A stretch of 20,583 nucleotides of DNA from JAPLKX01 sp035530195 (lineage in GTDB: Bacteria; Hydrogenedentota; Hydrogenedentia; Hydrogenedentales; SLHB01). The DNA lies in contig DATKVG010000228.1 of the NCBI GenBank assembly GCA_035530195.1, positions 1 to 20,583 of the forward strand. The letters run 5' to 3'. The translations under genes and the position numbers were made by a program. Positions 7,103 through 15,106 of the stretch are shown piece after piece (positions within the stretch are counted from its first letter, which is position 1; every line of letters starts with the position of its first letter). The notes under the pieces were generated by a model. It did no database searches. It was given only the letters and a program-made list of their open reading frames with translations, and was not told the origin of the DNA.

Positions 7103-8230
7103 ATGGCTAAACAAGACAAGACGCCAGGTATCGAGCGTTACTCGCGGCCGCGGGTGGACGTAGTGGCTGTGCGGGGTTCCCGCATAACCGAGTATTTTCT
7201 GACCGTATCGCCGCGAGGCAGCGATCTCGAGTCGATGTTTTCGGCGGCCGCGGAAGCGTTGCGCGAAACGGAAGCGGCGGTGGTATCGCAGGAGATTTTC
7301 GGCGTCGCGAACAAAGACGGGGCCGGTGCGCAAATGCTGGGCGACTTCTTCAGCGCGGTGACATGGCCCGTGACGTGGATCGAAGAGGGCTGCGAGGAAG
7401 AATCGGCCCGGGTCGCAATCCAGATTTGGGCAGTGGCCGGGGCCGACGTGACGCCGGTCAAGTTACGCGGCGAGGTGGTCGGGAGCGTGTTCGAGAACGA
7501 CCACGCGCGCTATTGCCGCCTGGGCGGCCTCGCGCCGGAAGACACGCAAGCCGGCAATATGCAGCAGGCGCGGGCCGTGCTCGAGTTGATGGAAGAAGGG
7601 TTGGAAGCGGCCGGTATGAATTTCAGCAACGTGATCCGGACGTGGTTTTACAATCACCAGATGCTCGATTGGTACGGCGAGTTCAACTCGGTCCGCACGC
7701 AATTCTTCAAAGAGCGCGGCGTGTTTGACGGGCTCGTGCCCGCCAGCACCGGCGTGGGCGGCAGAAACGGCGCCGGGGCCGCGCTGATGGCCGAATGCCT
7801 GGCCTGCGTGCCGCTTACCGAAGGCGTCGAGGCGAAGTCGGTGGCATCGCCGCTGCAATGCCCCGCGCCGACCTACGGCAGTTCGTTCAGCCGGGCCGTC
7901 GAACTCGCCACGCCCGAGATGCGCCGGCTCTACGTTTCCGGGACGGCCAGCATCTCGCCGGACGGGCGCAGCATCTATGTGGGCGACGTCGAGCGGCAGG
8001 TCGAGCGGACCATGGAGGTGGTCGAGGCCATCTTGAAATCACGCGACATGGCTTGGGCCGACGTCACACGCGCTATCGCCTACTATAAGCAGGCGGCCGA
8101 CTGCCCCTTGTTCTGGGAGCATTGCCGGGGGTTGGAACTGCCCGAATTTCCCGTCGCACTCATCAAAAACGACATCTGCCGAGACGACCTCCTCTTCGAA
8201 ATCGAGCTCGACGCCATTAAACCGAAGTAG
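7103..8230 (+). CDS. Tandem RidA/chorismatase-fold protein
   Basis: A 375-residue protein with no signal peptide, so probably cytoplasmic. Two YjgF/RidA-type modules can be seen. One spans about 120-240 (QQARAVLELMEEGLEAAGMNFSNVIRTWFY, then FFKERGVFDGLVPASTGVGG). The second spans about 250-372 (RRLYVSGTASISPDGRSIYV, then VERTMEVVEAILKSRDMAWADVTRAIAYYK). Single RidA proteins (about 130 residues) hydrolyse reactive enamines/imines; double-module proteins of this size include the FkbO/Hyg5 chorismatases. Neither activity can be assigned, because the active-site residues cannot be aligned with confidence here. The ATG at 7103 follows AAGGAAGTG. The gene is downstream of, but separated by a repeat element from, the two haem proteins, so co-transcription is uncertain. 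Confidence 0.75.
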   Translation: MAKQDKTPGIERYSRPRVDVVAVRGSRITEYFLTVSPRGSDLESMFSAAAEALRETEAAVVSQEIFGVANKDGAGAQMLGDFFSAVTWPVTWIEEGCEEESARVAIQIWAVAGADVTPVKLRGEVVGSVFENDHARYCRLGGLAPEDTQAGNMQQARAVLELMEEGLEAAGMNFSNVIRTWFYNHQMLDWYGEFNSVRTQFFKERGVFDGLVPASTGVGGRNGAGAALMAECLACVPLTEGVEAKSVASPLQCPAPTYGSSFSRAVELATPEMRRLYVSGTASISPDGRSIYVGDVERQVERTMEVVEAILKSRDMAWADVTRAIAYYKQAADCPLFWEHCRGLELPEFPVALIKNDICRDDLLFEIELDAIKPK

Positions 8231-8326
8231 AAATATGGAAGTATAGGGGCGCTCCCCTCATTTCCACGCGCGCCTTGTGTCTCGAAGAAAACACTTATTG
8301 GAAATGAGGGGAGCATCCCCATATTT
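8231..8326. repeat. 96-bp palindromic element between convergent genes
   Basis: A perfect 16-bp inverted repeat, GCTCCCCTCATTTCCA (8251-8266) and its complement (8299-8314), is enclosed by matching ends AAATATGG (8231-8238) and CCATATTT (8319-8326). It starts at the base after the upstream stop codon. It could act as a bidirectional terminator for the two convergent genes, or be a MITE/REP-like insertion; the clean terminal inverted repeats favour a mobile origin. Positions 8327-8374 beyond it show nothing recognisable. Confidence 0.65.
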
Positions 8327-8374
8327 CTGATGGAATGCGAACTACTTCTTCTGCTTCCTCGATGTAAGAACTGT

Positions 8375-11300
8375 CTACCCTCCGAAACAGCCGGGGGGCG
8401 GGTTGTCGTCGTCCTCGCTCGCTTGCATCGGGAACAGGAGACTCTTGGTTTCACCGGCTTGAACAGTTGCGGACTGGGACGCGTCGGCGTAATTGGGTGC
8501 GGTGACGTCGAACGTCCAGTCGCCGGGCGGGACACACGCGAACGTGTACATGCCGGCGGTGTTTTCCGTCACGGGGCTGAAAGCGCCGGGGTCGAGTTGG
8601 ATCGAGGCGTTTTCTATCGGGATCTTATTTTCTGCGTTCCAGACCGAGCAGAACACGCTCGCCGCCATGACGCCGGCCCCTTTGAGCAGCGGGGGATCGA
8701 AGTCAACCTCGGCTGCACCAAGGCCGCCGATCCGGCCGGCAATCTCGCCCGCGTCGTCCGTGTCCCAGTCATTGTTTTCCATAACGAGCGGCTCGTCCTC
8801 GCGCTCGTTGAACACGGCATAGCTGCCGGTCGCGAGAAACGTGTTGTAGCCGGAATTGGCGTCGCCTTCCTCGCCCAGGCTGCCGTCGTCTTCGGCCTTC
8901 TCGCCGGACATGCTTGCGCGCACAATAATGGCGTCGGCGAAGATTTCGTCGAAGATGCAGCGGCGGACCGTTGGGAGGGCGTCGAGTATCTCGATGCCCA
9001 CAACGAGGGTGCTGAACAGGCATTGGTCGAATACGACGCCGGCCCCGCTGGGCGAGTCGAACCGGATCCCCGTGAAGCCCGCACCGGAAAAATCCACCTC
9101 CTTGACGACCACGTTGTCGCTCGTGATGTCGAGCAGGATGCCGGAATCCGCTCCTTCTGGCGGCATCAGGGCCAAGCGGCGCAGTTCGGTCGATGCCGCC
9201 GCGGTCACGGCGCCTTGGATGAGGGGTTTTTCCCCGGATTCCGTCCCCGCGAGCATGACGTAGGGTTTCAGCACCACGTCCTCGGTGTAGGCGCCCGGCA
9301 GCAGCACAATCGTGACCGGCACCTGCTCTGTCGGCTCGATATGATCGAGCGCGTACGTAATCGAGCACCACGGGTCAGATTCGGCGCCGCTCGTGGGCGT
9401 ATCCGCGCACAATCCGGCGGAAACGTAGAACGTGTCCCGCGGCGAATTGGGATCGAGCGGATCCGAACGTAACAAGTACTCTTCAAAATTGGTGTACCCG
9501 TCGCCGTCCATGTCCCCGTAGGCATCCTCGGGGTCCAGCGGATCGAGCCCGTGGGTATGCTCATATCCATCATCGAGCCCGTCGCCGTCCGTGTCCGGGT
9601 CGTCCGGGTTCGTCTCGATGGCGGCTTCCACTGTGGCCGTCAACCCGTCGCCGTCGGTATCCGAACCCGAGACCGTATCGATCACAACGACAAAACTGCC
9701 GGAGGCCGACCAGTTGCCGAGGGCGTCGCATTCACAAACATACAGCCGGTGGGCGCCGTCGGGTAGGGGGGAAAGAGGCGTATAGGTCGTGGCCGTCGTT
9801 TCGGTCCAAGTTCCGCCGGTGCCGTCAAGCTGGTAGCGGTACGTGCCGTTCCCGCCGCCGCCGGATATCCACGTCCATGTCGGGGTTGTGTCGTTCGTGG
9901 GCGTGACCCCGGTGACGATTGGCGGATTAGGTGGCATGGTGTCTATGACGATGTCGAAGAAACTCTCTACGGACCAGTTGCCGACCGCGTCGCGTTCCCG
10001 AACATACAGGCGGTGCGTGCCGCCGGGCAGGGGCGAAAGCGGCGTATAACTCGTGGCTGTCGCGTCAGTCCAAGGCCCGCCGGTGCCGTCAAGTTGGTAG
10101 CGGTACGTGCCGTTCCCGCCGCCGCCGGATATCCACGTCCATGTCGGGGTTGTGTCGTTCGTGGGCGTGACCCCGCTGACGATTGGCGGATTAGGTGGCA
10201 TGGTGTCTATGACGATGTCGAAGAAACTCTCTACGGACCAGTTGCCGACCGCGTCGCGTTCCCGAACATACAGGCGGTGCGTGCCGCCGGTCAGGGGCGA
10301 AAGCGGCGTATAACTCGTGGCCGTCGCGTCAGTCCAAGGCCCGCCGGTGCCGTCAAGCTGGTACGTGTACACGCCCGCACCATCCCCCCCTCCCGGCGTC
10401 CAGGTCCATGTCGGGGTTGTATCATTCGTGGGCGTAACCCCGGTGACGATTGGCGGATTAGGCGGCGTGGCGTCTATCACGATGTCAAAGAAACCATCCA
10501 CAGACCAGTTGCCGACCACGTCGCGTTCACGAACATAGAGCCGGTGCGTGCCGCCGGGCAGGGGCGAAAGCGGCGTATAGCTCGTGGCTGTCGCGTCAGT
10601 CCACGCCCCGCCGACGCCGTCAAGCTGGTACGTGTACACGCCCACACCATCCCCGCCACCCGGCGTCCAGGTCCATGTCGGGGTTGTATCATTCGTGGGC
10701 GTGACCCCGGTGACGATTGGCGGGTTGGGTGGCGTGGCATCTATGACGATGTCGAAGAAACCCTCGACAGACCAGTTGCCGACCACGTCGCGTTCACGAA
10801 CATAGAGCCGGTGAGCACCGTCGGGCAGGGGCGAAAGCGGCGTATAGGTCGTAGCTGTCGCGTCAGTCCACGCCCCGCCGACGCCGTCAAGCTGGTACTC
10901 GTACACGCCCACACCATCCCCGCCGCCCGGCGTCCAGGTCCAGGTGGGTGTTTTGTCGTTCGTGGGCGTAACGCCGGTGACGATTGGCGGGTTGGGTGGC
11001 GTGGCATCTATGACGATGTCGAAGAAACTCTCTACGGACCAGTTGCCAACCACGTCGCGTTCACGAACATAGAGCCGGTGCGTGCCGCCGGGCAGGGGCG
11101 ACAGCGGCGTATAGGTCGTAGCTGTCGCGTCAGTCCACGCCCCGCCGACGCCGTCAAGCTGGTACTCGTACACGCCCATACCATCCCCGCCACCCGGCGT
11201 CCAGGTCCAGGTGGGTGTTGTGTCGTTCGTGGGCGTAATGCCGGTAACGATTGGCGGGTTGGGTGGCGTGGTGTCTATGACGATCGTGAAGAAACCGGAC

Positions 11301-13672
11301 AATGACCAGTCGCCGATAGAGTTTTCTTCCTGGACATACAAGGTATGGGGGCCGTCGGGCAGTGAGATTGCAGGCGTAAAGGCCGGATCGGTGGTCGCGG
11401 TCCACGGTCCGCCGGTGGCGTCAAGCTGATAGCGGTATATGCCGTTCCCACCCCCGCCGGATGTCCAGGTCCATGTGGGTGTTGTATTGGCTGTGGGCGT
11501 GATCCCGCTTACGATTGGCGGATTGGGCGGCATCACGCCTTCCGGTTGCCATAATGCAAAATACGCCGATACCTTGCCACCGGCCTGCGTAAAATAGCCG
11601 CCCGCAAAAAGCCTGTTCTGATCCAAGGCAAGGGCAACGGCTGTACCGCTCACGCCGGTCCCGAGCGCCGACCACACCGTCCCGTTCCATTTGGCTATGT
11701 TGTTGGCCTCCGCTCCATCTGCCGCTGTAGAATTGAAATAACCCGCAGCGTATACGTTGCCCAACATGTCCACTGCAACCGTATTAACGGAATTACCCGT
11801 AAGGTTTTGCGGCGCGAGGGCCGACCATGCCGTTCCATCCCATTTGGCGATGCCTTTGGCTTGAACACCGCCCGCAATCATGAACCAGCCCCCGGCATAA
11901 AGATTGTCTGAACCGTCTACTGCAAGGGCATAAACTTCCCCGTCCATGCCTGTCCCAAGGGCCGACCATGCCGTCCCGTCCCATTTGGCGATACGCTGGG
12001 CCGAGACACCGCCGGCCATATTGAAAGTGCCGCCCGCGTAGAGGCTGCCCGACCCGTCCAACGCAAGCCCGTAGACTGTGCCGCTTATCCCCGTCCCCAG
12101 CGCCGACCATCCCGTCCCGCTCCATTTGGCGACGGAATTGGCCGACACGCCCCCTGCCGCCGTAAACTCGCCCCCCGCGTAGACGTTGCCCAAACCGTCC
12201 GCCGCAAGGGCATAAACATACATGTTCATTCCGGTTCCGAGGGCGGACCATGCTTTTCCGTTCCATTTGGCTATGTAACTGGCGTCTAGGCCGCCCGCCG
12301 TCGTGAAATAGCCCCCCGCGTACACGTTACCCGCCCCATCGACGGCAAGGGCCCGGACCTCCGCGTCCACACCGGAACCCAGGATGGACCATGCTGCCCC
12401 ATCCCATTTGGCTATGCGGCTGGCCTCAACGCCGCCTGCCGCTGTGAACTCACCGCCGGCATAGACGTTCCCCGAACCGTCCGCGGCAATGGTATTGACC
12501 GTATAGTTCATGCCCATTCCGGTTCCGAGGGCCGACCAGGCTGTCCCGTCCCATTTGCCTATGTTGTCGACCGAGAGGCTGCCCGCGGTCGTGAAAACAC
12601 CCCCAGCATAGACATTGCCCAAACCATCCACCGCGAGGGCCCACACAGCGCCGTTCGTTCCCGTGCTGAGGGCCGACCACGTGTTTCGGTCCCATTTGGC
12701 GATGTAGTTGACCTCCACGCCACCCGCTGTCGTAAACCAGCCCCCGGCGTAGACATTACCCAAGCCATCGATCGCAAGCGCATCGATAGTGTTGTTCGCC
12801 CCCGTCCCAAGGGCGGACCATGACGTCCCATCCCATTGGGCTACATAGTTAGCCTCCACACCGCCCGCGTTCGAAAAACCGCCGCCGGCGTAGACGTTGC
12901 CCAAACCATCCACCACAAGGTTATCGACGGTGCCGCCCATCCCTCTCCCAAGGGCGGACCACTCCGCCCCGTTCCATTTGGCTATGAAGTTGGCCGTGAC
13001 GCCGCCCGCCATCGTGAAACCGCCCCCCGCGTAGACGTTGCCCAAACCGTCCACCGCAAGCGCAAAGACATTGCCACCGTCGACCCCGGTCCCGAGGGCC
13101 GACCACTCCGTCCCGTCCCATTTGGCTATGTAGCTGGCCGCGACGCCCCCTGCCGTCGCGAACCAGCCCCCGGCGTAGACGTTGTCCGAACCATCCACCG
13201 CAAGGGCATAGACCCAGTCATCCATGCCTGTCCCAAGGGCGGACCATGCCGTTCCGTCCCATTTGGCTATGAAGTTGGCCGCCACCCCGCCCGCCGTGGT
13301 AAATCCCCCTCCTGCGTAGATGTTGCCCGAACCGTCCACCGCAAGCGCAGTGACAGAGCCGGTCATCCCTGTTCCGAGGGCTGACCACGTCGAGGTGGCT
13401 GTGTTCCACTTCGCAATGTAGTTGGCTGCAACGTTGCCAACCACGGTAAAGTCGCCGCCAATGTAGATGTGTCCCGAAGCGTCCCGGGTAGCGGCACGAA
13501 CGTAACCGTCCGTGCCGGGCAGGGTGAACTGGTCGGACCAGTAGACGTCGTCGGGGCTGCTATTGGGCTCGGCTCCGGTCGCGGCGCCGCCTGCCGCCAC
13601 CAACACAAGCAGAATCGCCCCCGCGGAATACGGGAACACCGTTCTGCTTGAAATACGCCCAGACTTCTTCAT
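8375..13672 (-). CDS. Giant secreted modular repeat protein (propellers, Ig-like repeats, Ca-type repeats, beta-helix)
   Basis: A 1765-residue exported protein. A signal peptide (hydrophobic AGAILLVLVAAGGAATGA) is followed by 14 repeats of about 47 residues (58-712) with core NVYAGGxFTTAGGV...IAKWDGTAWSALGTG, which may form two seven-bladed propellers. Seven Ig/fibronectin-like repeats of 88-90 residues follow (713-1334; TPTNDTTPTWTW, HRLYVRERDVVGNWS). Next come DTDGDGL and DMDGDGY calcium-binding-type repeats (1335-1400), a parallel beta-helix-like region (TIVLLPGAYTEDVVLKPYVM, then DNVVVKEVDFSGAGFTGI), a carboxypeptidase-regulatory-like domain (IPIENASIQLDPGAFSPV) and the tail NPPPGCFGG. 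No catalytic motif is seen. It is probably a cell-surface or released adhesion/carbohydrate-interaction protein (inference). The ATG follows GGGGAGG by eight bases, a very strong site. The gene is monocistronic and convergent with the RidA-like gene. Confidence 0.85.
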   Translation of the reverse strand: MKKSGRISSRTVFPYSAGAILLVLVAAGGAATGAEPNSSPDDVYWSDQFTLPGTDGYVRAATRDASGHIYIGGDFTVVGNVAANYIAKWNTATSTWSALGTGMTGSVTALAVDGSGNIYAGGGFTTAGGVAANFIAKWDGTAWSALGTGMDDWVYALAVDGSDNVYAGGWFATAGGVAASYIAKWDGTEWSALGTGVDGGNVFALAVDGLGNVYAGGGFTMAGGVTANFIAKWNGAEWSALGRGMGGTVDNLVVDGLGNVYAGGGFSNAGGVEANYVAQWDGTSWSALGTGANNTIDALAIDGLGNVYAGGWFTTAGGVEVNYIAKWDRNTWSALSTGTNGAVWALAVDGLGNVYAGGVFTTAGSLSVDNIGKWDGTAWSALGTGMGMNYTVNTIAADGSGNVYAGGEFTAAGGVEASRIAKWDGAAWSILGSGVDAEVRALAVDGAGNVYAGGYFTTAGGLDASYIAKWNGKAWSALGTGMNMYVYALAADGLGNVYAGGEFTAAGGVSANSVAKWSGTGWSALGTGISGTVYGLALDGSGSLYAGGTFNMAGGVSAQRIAKWDGTAWSALGTGMDGEVYALAVDGSDNLYAGGWFMIAGGVQAKGIAKWDGTAWSALAPQNLTGNSVNTVAVDMLGNVYAAGYFNSTAADGAEANNIAKWNGTVWSALGTGVSGTAVALALDQNRLFAGGYFTQAGGKVSAYFALWQPEGVMPPNPPIVSGITPTANTTPTWTWTSGGGGNGIYRYQLDATGGPWTATTDPAFTPAISLPDGPHTLYVQEENSIGDWSLSGFFTIVIDTTPPNPPIVTGITPTNDTTPTWTWTPGGGDGMGVYEYQLDGVGGAWTDATATTYTPLSPLPGGTHRLYVRERDVVGNWSVESFFDIVIDATPPNPPIVTGVTPTNDKTPTWTWTPGGGDGVGVYEYQLDGVGGAWTDATATTYTPLSPLPDGAHRLYVRERDVVGNWSVEGFFDIVIDATPPNPPIVTGVTPTNDTTPTWTWTPGGGDGVGVYTYQLDGVGGAWTDATATSYTPLSPLPGGTHRLYVRERDVVGNWSVDGFFDIVIDATPPNPPIVTGVTPTNDTTPTWTWTPGGGDGAGVYTYQLDGTGGPWTDATATSYTPLSPLTGGTHRLYVRERDAVGNWSVESFFDIVIDTMPPNPPIVSGVTPTNDTTPTWTWISGGGGNGTYRYQLDGTGGPWTDATATSYTPLSPLPGGTHRLYVRERDAVGNWSVESFFDIVIDTMPPNPPIVTGVTPTNDTTPTWTWISGGGGNGTYRYQLDGTGGTWTETTATTYTPLSPLPDGAHRLYVCECDALGNWSASGSFVVVIDTVSGSDTDGDGLTATVEAAIETNPDDPDTDGDGLDDGYEHTHGLDPLDPEDAYGDMDGDGYTNFEEYLLRSDPLDPNSPRDTFYVSAGLCADTPTSGAESDPWCSITYALDHIEPTEQVPVTIVLLPGAYTEDVVLKPYVMLAGTESGEKPLIQGAVTAAASTELRRLALMPPEGADSGILLDITSDNVVVKEVDFSGAGFTGIRFDSPSGAGVVFDQCLFSTLVVGIEILDALPTVRRCIFDEIFADAIIVRASMSGEKAEDDGSLGEEGDANSGYNTFLATGSYAVFNEREDEPLVMENNDWDTDDAGEIAGRIGGLGAAEVDFDPPLLKGAGVMAASVFCSVWNAENKIPIENASIQLDPGAFSPVTENTAGMYTFACVPPGDWTFDVTAPNYADASQSATVQAGETKSLLFPMQASEDDDNPPPGCFGG
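9671..11536 (-). repeat. Seven in-gene tandem repeats encoding Ig-like domains
   Basis: Units of 264-270 bp lie inside the giant gene, each encoding PPNPPIVTGVTPTNDTTPTW through FFDIVIDAT. Unit boundaries fall near 11267, 11000, 10733, 10466, 10199 and 9935. Neighbouring units are very alike at DNA level; 9829-10091 and 10093-10355 differ at only about five positions by eye. The first unit (11267-11536) is the most divergent. Confidence 0.9.
11537..13501 (-). repeat. Fourteen in-gene repeats encoding propeller-like blades
   Basis: Units of about 141-147 bp encode ALAVDGLGNVYAGG...GGV...IAKWDGTAWSALGTG. Repeat 13 carries a small insertion (NSTAADGAEANN) and repeat 14 is truncated (AVALALDQNRLFAGGYFTQ, ending ALWQPEG). 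Fourteen blades is twice seven, so two closed seven-bladed propellers are plausible. Codon-level divergence is greater than in the Ig-like block. Confidence 0.9.
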
Positions 13673-13673
13673 A

Positions 13674-13697
13674 AGTACAACCTCCCCTGTTTGTACT
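13674..13697 (-). promoter_or_regulatory. Inverted repeat presenting the ribosome binding site of the giant gene
   Basis: On the minus strand AGTACAA and TTGTACT form a perfect 7-bp stem with the 10-base loop ACAGGGGAGG, which contains the whole Shine-Dalgarno sequence. The ATG follows one base after the right arm. The stem could expose the ribosome binding site or act as a binding site for a protein or small RNA. This is read directly from sequence; the role is inferred. Confidence 0.55.
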
Positions 13698-14065
13698 ACG
13701 GTCTGTCAGTATTTTCTGAAAGAGACCCAATGGGCCGTATTGGCCCTTTGAAAAGGTTCGGGCCTTATAAGGGATTCAAAGCGTGTTCAAGCATAGCCCG
13801 TCGTTGATTCACCGGGATAACCCGGCCCCGTTCCGCCACATACTCTAACCCATTCCTGTGCCTGATACCACTTCCCAAAACAGTAGAAGCTGTTTCGCGA
13901 ATTGCCGGGCCTCTTATTGCGGATGGAGACGGCTTGCCGGAAGAAAAGGGGAGGGGTGAGCCGGGCAACCCCGGATGCGCGGGCGGCGGCGGAAGTTACG
14001 GTCGCGCGGGAGCGCGACCCCACTGCACCGCCGCCACCGCCGACCCGACGTCGGGCGACATCGGG
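13698..14065. other. Long leader/promoter region of the giant gene and 3' flank of the dehydrogenase gene
   Basis: About 370 bp without a convincing gene. Small hairpins occur: GGGCC-AATAC-GGCCC and CCGGG-TTAT-CCCGG on the minus strand between 13730 and 13830, and GGTCGCGC / GCGCGACC at 14000-14019 (loop GGGA, 8-bp stem). The perfect palindrome CCCGACGTCGGG lies at about 14044-14055. The last two may end the dehydrogenase transcript, though no T-run follows. No clear -35/-10 pair or known riboswitch was recognised. A 67-codon minus-strand frame at 13765-13968 has no recognisable product. Confidence 0.4.
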
Positions 14066-15106
14066 CTACTGCGGATGCACAATGATCTTCATGCCGGCGC
14101 GGGTTTCCATGGTTTTGAATGCGTCGTGAATCTTGCTGAGCGGGAACGTGTGGGTGATCAGCGGGCTGACCCTGACCATCTTGTTCTCGATGAGCCGGAC
14201 GGCGAGTTCGTGCTGCCTGGGCACGCTGCCGTGGGAGCCGGTGACAAAGCATTCCTTGTAATGGATCGTGTTGGACAGCACCGACATCGGCCGCGCGTCT
14301 TTCCCGAGACCGCCGAACAGGTTCACGCAACCGCGGTGCGCCACCATCGCGATCGCCTGTTCGTGCGCCTCGACCGATCCGCACGTGGTCACTACGACGT
14401 CGGGCCCTTCCCCGCCGGTTTCCTCTCGACACCGCGCTACGACGTCTTCTTCGCTGGTGGCGATGTAGACGTTGGCGCCGTAGGTTTTTGCGATCTCCAT
14501 GCGCAGCTTGCTGCGTTGTGCGGCAATGACTCGCGTCGCGCCCATCACCTTTGCCAGGTCGATCATCATGCAGCCAATCGGCCCGAGCCCGATGATGGCG
14601 ACAGTTTTGCCGAGGGCCATGCCCGCAAGCTCGAGCCCGTTGATGGCGCAAGCCAGCGGTTCGGCAAGCGCCGCCTCGTCAAAACTCAGCGCGTCCGAGA
14701 ACTGCGTCACCGGCCCTTCCTCGAGGACAAGCCGCGGCAGTTTCATGTACTGAGCGAACCCGCCGGGGATCTGGTAGCCGATCGCGTAGTTGACGGCGCA
14801 GTTGTTGCCCAGCCCGTCCCGGCACCACCGGCACTGCCCGCACGGCACATCGGCGCCGAGCGCCACCCGGTCGCCTTCCTTGACGCGCGTGACGCTCCGC
14901 CCCGCCCCAACTACCACGCCGGCTATCTCGTGGCCAATCACGGCCGGCGGAACCACGCGCGGGTTGCCGTGGTGAAGAATCCGCAGGTCGGACCCGCACA
15001 CAGCGACGGATTCGACGCGCAGAATCGCAGAATCGTCCGTGACTTGAGGATCAGGAACGGTTTTCAGATCGAGTTGATCCGGCCCTTCGTAAACGGCGGC
15101 TAACAT
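14066..15106 (-). CDS. Zinc-dependent medium-chain alcohol/polyol dehydrogenase
   Basis: A 346-residue MDR-superfamily oxidoreductase of the sorbitol/threonine dehydrogenase type, the normal length. The catalytic zinc site is indicated by VCGSD and GHEIAG. The structural zinc site is PCGQCRWCRDGLGNNC (four Cys). The nucleotide-binding fold has GLGPIGCMMIDLAKVMGA, consistent with NAD(P) use. It probably oxidises a sugar, polyol or sugar acid; the substrate is not readable. Its ATG lies inside the last codons of the upstream isomerase gene (7-base overlap), with AAGGA nine bases before it, so the two are surely co-transcribed. The upstream partner and the divergent MFS transporter suggest a catabolic module. 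Confidence 0.9.
   Translation of the reverse strand: MLAAVYEGPDQLDLKTVPDPQVTDDSAILRVESVAVCGSDLRILHHGNPRVVPPAVIGHEIAGVVVGAGRSVTRVKEGDRVALGADVPCGQCRWCRDGLGNNCAVNYAIGYQIPGGFAQYMKLPRLVLEEGPVTQFSDALSFDEAALAEPLACAINGLELAGMALGKTVAIIGLGPIGCMMIDLAKVMGATRVIAAQRSKLRMEIAKTYGANVYIATSEEDVVARCREETGGEGPDVVVTTCGSVEAHEQAIAMVAHRGCVNLFGGLGKDARPMSVLSNTIHYKECFVTGSHGSVPRQHELAVRLIENKMVRVSPLITHTFPLSKIHDAFKTMETRAGMKIIVHPQ

Noticed and set aside
8330..9472. Plus-strand frame of 380 codons opposite the giant gene
   Set aside because: The minus frame shows domains and a strong start; the plus translation has no recognisable motif.
10013..11305. Plus-strand frame of 430 codons with internal repeats
   Set aside because: The repeats are the antisense of the Ig-like units in the giant gene.
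9671..13501. Regularly spaced repeats as a possible CRISPR array
   Set aside because: Units are 141-270 bp, in frame and protein-coding; there are no short repeats with unique spacers.
13731..13920. Possible riboswitch in the long leader of the giant gene
   Set aside because: Small hairpins are present, but no conserved core of a known riboswitch class could be matched.
13765..13968. Minus-strand frame of 67 codons in the leader of the giant gene
   Set aside because: No recognisable product and no clear ribosome binding site; part of the region forms small hairpins.
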